Source: Muribaculaceae bacterium
Lineage (GTDB): Bacteria > Bacteroidota > Bacteroidia > Bacteroidales > Muribaculaceae
Length of the DNA stretch: 14,585 nucleotides
NCBI GenBank assembly: GCA_017545095.1
Contig: JAFYCU010000281.1
Location: 1-14,585, forward strand
Direction: 5' to 3'
The notes beneath the pieces were generated by a model. The model was not told the DNA's origin. It searched no databases and saw nothing but the letters and a program-made list of their open reading frames with translations. The translations under genes and the position numbers were made by a program. Positions within the stretch are counted from its first letter, which is position 1; each line of letters begins with the position of its first letter. Below are positions 12,071 to 14,585 of this stretch, piece by piece.

Positions 12071-14305
12071 ATGAAAAAGAAATTCTACTCAATGCTTCTT
12101 GCCTCAATGGCAATGATGTCGCTGACTGCTTCAGCGCAAGCATGGAACACCTCGCTTGCCGACATCGCAATCAGCCAACAACAAGCCGATGGCACAGTGT
12201 CGTACGAACTGCCATCGCAAGCACCCATGCTTCAAGGTGAAACTGCCACCGAGATTACCTTGAATCTTGTTTACGACAAAGACAGTCTTGGCGCAGATGG
12301 TGCCGCTGCCATTGTCGCACAATCGTTCACACTGCTCAATGAGGGCAACACCAAGTATTTCGGACGTCTCTCGACCTCCGACAAGAGCCTTGTGACGTTC
12401 TCCAACGTGCCTGCTGGTGAATACATCCTGTACATCCAGTGGCACATCAACGATGACGGCTACTCATGGCGCCACTTCGACGGTGTGCGTGACATCATCA
12501 TCATCCAAGAGGGTGTTGTGGTCGACGGCAACTTCACCATGACTCACGACATCGCCGAGGCCAAGAACCGTGTGCACTTCGGTCGCATCCTGCCCAACGG
12601 CGAGGTGCCCAACCCGGGCCATGTCACGGTGGTTGACGGAGTGAGCAGTTACGACGGCACCGAGAATGTGTACGGCGAGTCGTACTTCCGCGGACTGTAT
12701 ATGAAAAACCGCTCCAGCTTTATCGTGATCAACACGTTGGCATCTTACCGCGGATTAAGCACGGTCACCTCGCGTGGCGTGACCACAGTGAGCGACATGT
12801 CGAACAGTATCGACATCTTTATCAACGATGTGAGCGAGAACATCCAGATCTACAATGTGTATCGTGGTTTCTGGGGCGAGAACCTCGATCAGGTGTATAT
12901 CACCTACGACATCAAGGACGGCATCAGTGGCGACATCGATGCCCAACCCACTGCCGACTTCACATCGCACATCGACCTGTTCCAACCCACCCCGCGCGGT
13001 GCCGAAAGCACGGAGCACTCCCCGGGCTCGCTCATCACGATGCTCAAGGGCAAGACATCACAGTTGTCAACGCAGGTGAACGTCCCTAATGTCATTCCTG
13101 AAACGGGCGACAACTATGCCATGACGAACTATTTCACCTCCTACGTCACCGATGGCCCTGGTGAAACCGAAATGTGGTCGCTCTTCAGTGGTGTATACAA
13201 CGAAGTGGTCACTTCGAAGTCCACCATCATGGGCACGCAGTACACTTTCGCCAACACCATCGCGCCGGCAATTCGTTTCGATGAAGATGGCAACCACTAT
13301 CACAACTATGGTATCCCCATTTCTAACAACCTGATTTACGACTCCATCAGCGCCGCTAATTCATTTGTGGCAAATCCTCATTTCGAATTCGTTGCCGACG
13401 AGAGTCAACCAGTGTGCCTCAACGCTGGTTGCCCGATTTTGACCGTCCAGTCAATGAACAACGTCAACAACTACGGCAAGCGCTTCGCCTTCACCACCTT
13501 CAGCATGGGGCGTTATGGCGAATACCGCCAACTGGACAACGACAACCTGGAGGTGAGCATCAAGTACAATGACGAAGAGGTATGCTCGAGCTATGCCAAC
13601 ATGAGCTCGTTCTTCAACACCTTCAACAGGGCAGGCAATCCCGACGGTATCATCAACACCACATTCACCAATAATAATGTGATTGTTGATGGCATCGAGG
13701 GCAAAAACGTGTGCGAATTTGAGTTTGACCAGACTAAGGAAGACTGGACATCACCCACACTCACCCAACTGCGCTTTGTCGATGCTGACGGCAAAGTTAC
13801 CGACCGCTTCGAAAATGCCAGCGATGGCAAGGTGGAACTCACCGGAGCTGATTTCAACTATGTACAGTTCAGCACCGGAATGTTTAATTACAACTGCAAG
13901 CCGGTAACCATGGAGGTTTATTATGCTCCTAATGGCAGCGATGTGTGGATTGAGCTTCCGGTTGCCGAGAATGAAGACCTTTACTTCTATCCCGCATTCG
14001 GCCAACTGTTTGAGGGTGACCTCAGCGCTATCAACGAGGTGAGCGTCAACAACTGGTATGACTTGAAGGTACGCCTTGCCGACGAGACCGGCAACTGGCA
14101 GGAGCAAATCGTTTCGCCCGCTTTCAAGATTAACAATGTGGTTCCCTGTGTGGGTGTCGCCGTCCTGAACGCTGACAAGGACATCACAAGCGTGAAGTAC
14201 TACAACGTCGCTGGCGTCGCTGCCAACACAGCATACGATGGTGTGAATATCGTCATCACCAAGTATGCCGACGGCACTCAGAAGGTCGCCAAGATCATGA
14301 AATAA
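12071..14305 (+). CDS. Large secreted protein of unknown function with type IX-like C-terminal tail
   Basis: The 744 residues start with a signal peptide (MKKKFYSMLLASMAMMSLTASAQ). No catalytic motif was recognised. Residues of about 25-170 look like an all-beta, prealbumin-like segment (VTFSNVPAGEYILYIQWHI). A later segment, from WTSPTLTQLRFVDADGKVTD to WYDLKVRLADETGNWQEQ, resembles the Ig/FN3-like module found before sorting tails in Bacteroidales secreted proteins. The last 54 residues (691-744) contain VKYYNVAG, YDGVNIVITKYADG and KVAKIMK. This is the layout of type IX secretion sorting domains (TIGR04183-like), though short. It is probably exported to the cell surface or medium; if type IX secretion is absent, the tail may serve another purpose. 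It stands alone, with its own strong promoter and a terminator-like hairpin. Function is not known. Confidence 0.85.
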   Translation: MKKKFYSMLLASMAMMSLTASAQAWNTSLADIAISQQQADGTVSYELPSQAPMLQGETATEITLNLVYDKDSLGADGAAAIVAQSFTLLNEGNTKYFGRLSTSDKSLVTFSNVPAGEYILYIQWHINDDGYSWRHFDGVRDIIIIQEGVVVDGNFTMTHDIAEAKNRVHFGRILPNGEVPNPGHVTVVDGVSSYDGTENVYGESYFRGLYMKNRSSFIVINTLASYRGLSTVTSRGVTTVSDMSNSIDIFINDVSENIQIYNVYRGFWGENLDQVYITYDIKDGISGDIDAQPTADFTSHIDLFQPTPRGAESTEHSPGSLITMLKGKTSQLSTQVNVPNVIPETGDNYAMTNYFTSYVTDGPGETEMWSLFSGVYNEVVTSKSTIMGTQYTFANTIAPAIRFDEDGNHYHNYGIPISNNLIYDSISAANSFVANPHFEFVADESQPVCLNAGCPILTVQSMNNVNNYGKRFAFTTFSMGRYGEYRQLDNDNLEVSIKYNDEEVCSSYANMSSFFNTFNRAGNPDGIINTTFTNNNVIVDGIEGKNVCEFEFDQTKEDWTSPTLTQLRFVDADGKVTDRFENASDGKVELTGADFNYVQFSTGMFNYNCKPVTMEVYYAPNGSDVWIELPVAENEDLYFYPAFGQLFEGDLSAINEVSVNNWYDLKVRLADETGNWQEQIVSPAFKINNVVPCVGVAVLNADKDITSVKYYNVAGVAANTAYDGVNIVITKYADGTQKVAKIMK

Positions 14306-14326
14306 TTGTCATTGTCGACAAAACGC

Positions 14327-14364
14327 AGCAAGCCATCTGGCCAGATGTGGTCAGATGGCTTGTT
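14327..14364 (+). terminator. Terminator-like hairpin after the secreted-protein gene
   Basis: CAAGCCATCTG (14329-14339) pairs perfectly with CAGATGGCTTG (14352-14362), and a G-U and an A-T pair extend the stem to 13. The following T-rich stretch is weak (TGTTTCATC). The left arm can instead fold with the loop through the palindrome CATCTGGCCAGATG, so two structures compete. Confidence 0.65.
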
Positions 14365-14402
14365 TCATCTCAGGGATGTATCTCGAACGGATGATTACGG
14401 AG

Positions 14403-14545
14403 GGGGGCTTGTGGTCGAACGCACGAAGGGCTCGAAAATGAAAAACTTTTATTGCTGTCCGATAAAACTTGAAATCGGGCAAGCCACAGAGCCTGAGCCT
14501 TGATAAGCAGCGGCTGAGGTTTGTATTTTGAAAAGACAAGCCCCC
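14403..14545. repeat. 10-base inverted repeats bounding about 140 bases
   Basis: GGGGGCTTGT at 14403-14412 and ACAAGCCCCC at 14536-14545 are perfect reverse complements. Between them is an imperfect hairpin, CCTGAGCC (14492-14499) with GGCTGAGG (14512-14519). No gene is recognised inside. It could be a miniature mobile element or an insertion-sequence end, but no target duplication was seen. Confidence 0.35.
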
Positions 14546-14585
14546 TATTCGAAGAGCGAGGGCACGCCGGGTGGAGCTGGTGCCA
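14545..14585 (-). CDS. Possible C-terminus of an off-window reverse-strand gene
   Basis: The reverse frame entering from the right edge reads APAPPGVPSLFE and stops at TAG 14545-14547. Only 12 residues are visible and other frames are also open here, so this is a guess based on a plausible protein end. It cannot be assigned to a family. Confidence 0.2.
   Translation of the reverse strand, partial: APAPPGVPSLFE

Noticed and set aside
14351..14585. A reverse frame open from the right edge to the hairpin at 14351
   Set aside because: It would end inside the terminator hairpin, crosses the inverted repeats and contains no family motif; open by chance is more likely.

Overview
The window looks like a chromosomal segment of a gut-type Bacteroidales bacterium, perhaps Muribaculaceae or Prevotellaceae; the exact family cannot be fixed from sequence alone. 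The evidence is a Rho factor with a very large disordered insertion, outer-membrane beta-barrel proteins of Bacteroidota type, a secreted protein with a type IX-like C-terminal tail, promoters of the Bacteroidota form (TTTG, about 20 bases, TAnnTTTG), and the near absence of Shine-Dalgarno sites before the genes.

Layout. Bases 1-102 are the end of an IS30-type transposase. A leader of about 230 bases with a good promoter and mutually exclusive hairpins precedes a tight forward block: rho (433-2736), ruvX (2739-3152) and def (3200-3769). A 400-base gap follows, holding a hairpin, phased AATTAAC repeats and a possible tiny ORF. Next comes a small outer-membrane barrel gene (4170-4727). It ends at a strong bidirectional terminator shared with a reverse-strand pair, pheS (5582-6619) then nth (4799-5431). 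A Fur-family regulator (6730-7152, reverse) lies divergent from tilS (7315-8676, forward). tilS converges on a TonB-receptor-like outer-membrane protein (8844-11006, reverse).

Bases 11092-11675 look empty of intact genes but hold a decayed reverse-strand cluster. It contains a zinc-ribbon protein broken by a TAA at codon 35, a short piece resembling the end of a pyridoxamine-phosphate-oxidase-like protein, and an acetyltransferase reduced to its two ends. After a 9-bp-stem hairpin and a near-ideal promoter comes a 744-residue secreted protein of unknown function (12071-14305). The right edge has a terminator-like hairpin, a pair of 10-base inverted repeats and possibly the last codons of an off-window gene.

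Functionally the left half is housekeeping: transcription termination, rRNA maturation or recombination, N-terminal deformylation, tRNA charging and modification, and base-excision repair. The right half is envelope and secretion functions plus genome decay. No clear new defence or mobile system is present. The observations most worth following are the switch-like rho leader, the Rho insertion with AT-hook-like motifs, the decayed cluster, and the uncharacterised secreted protein with its operator-like promoter.
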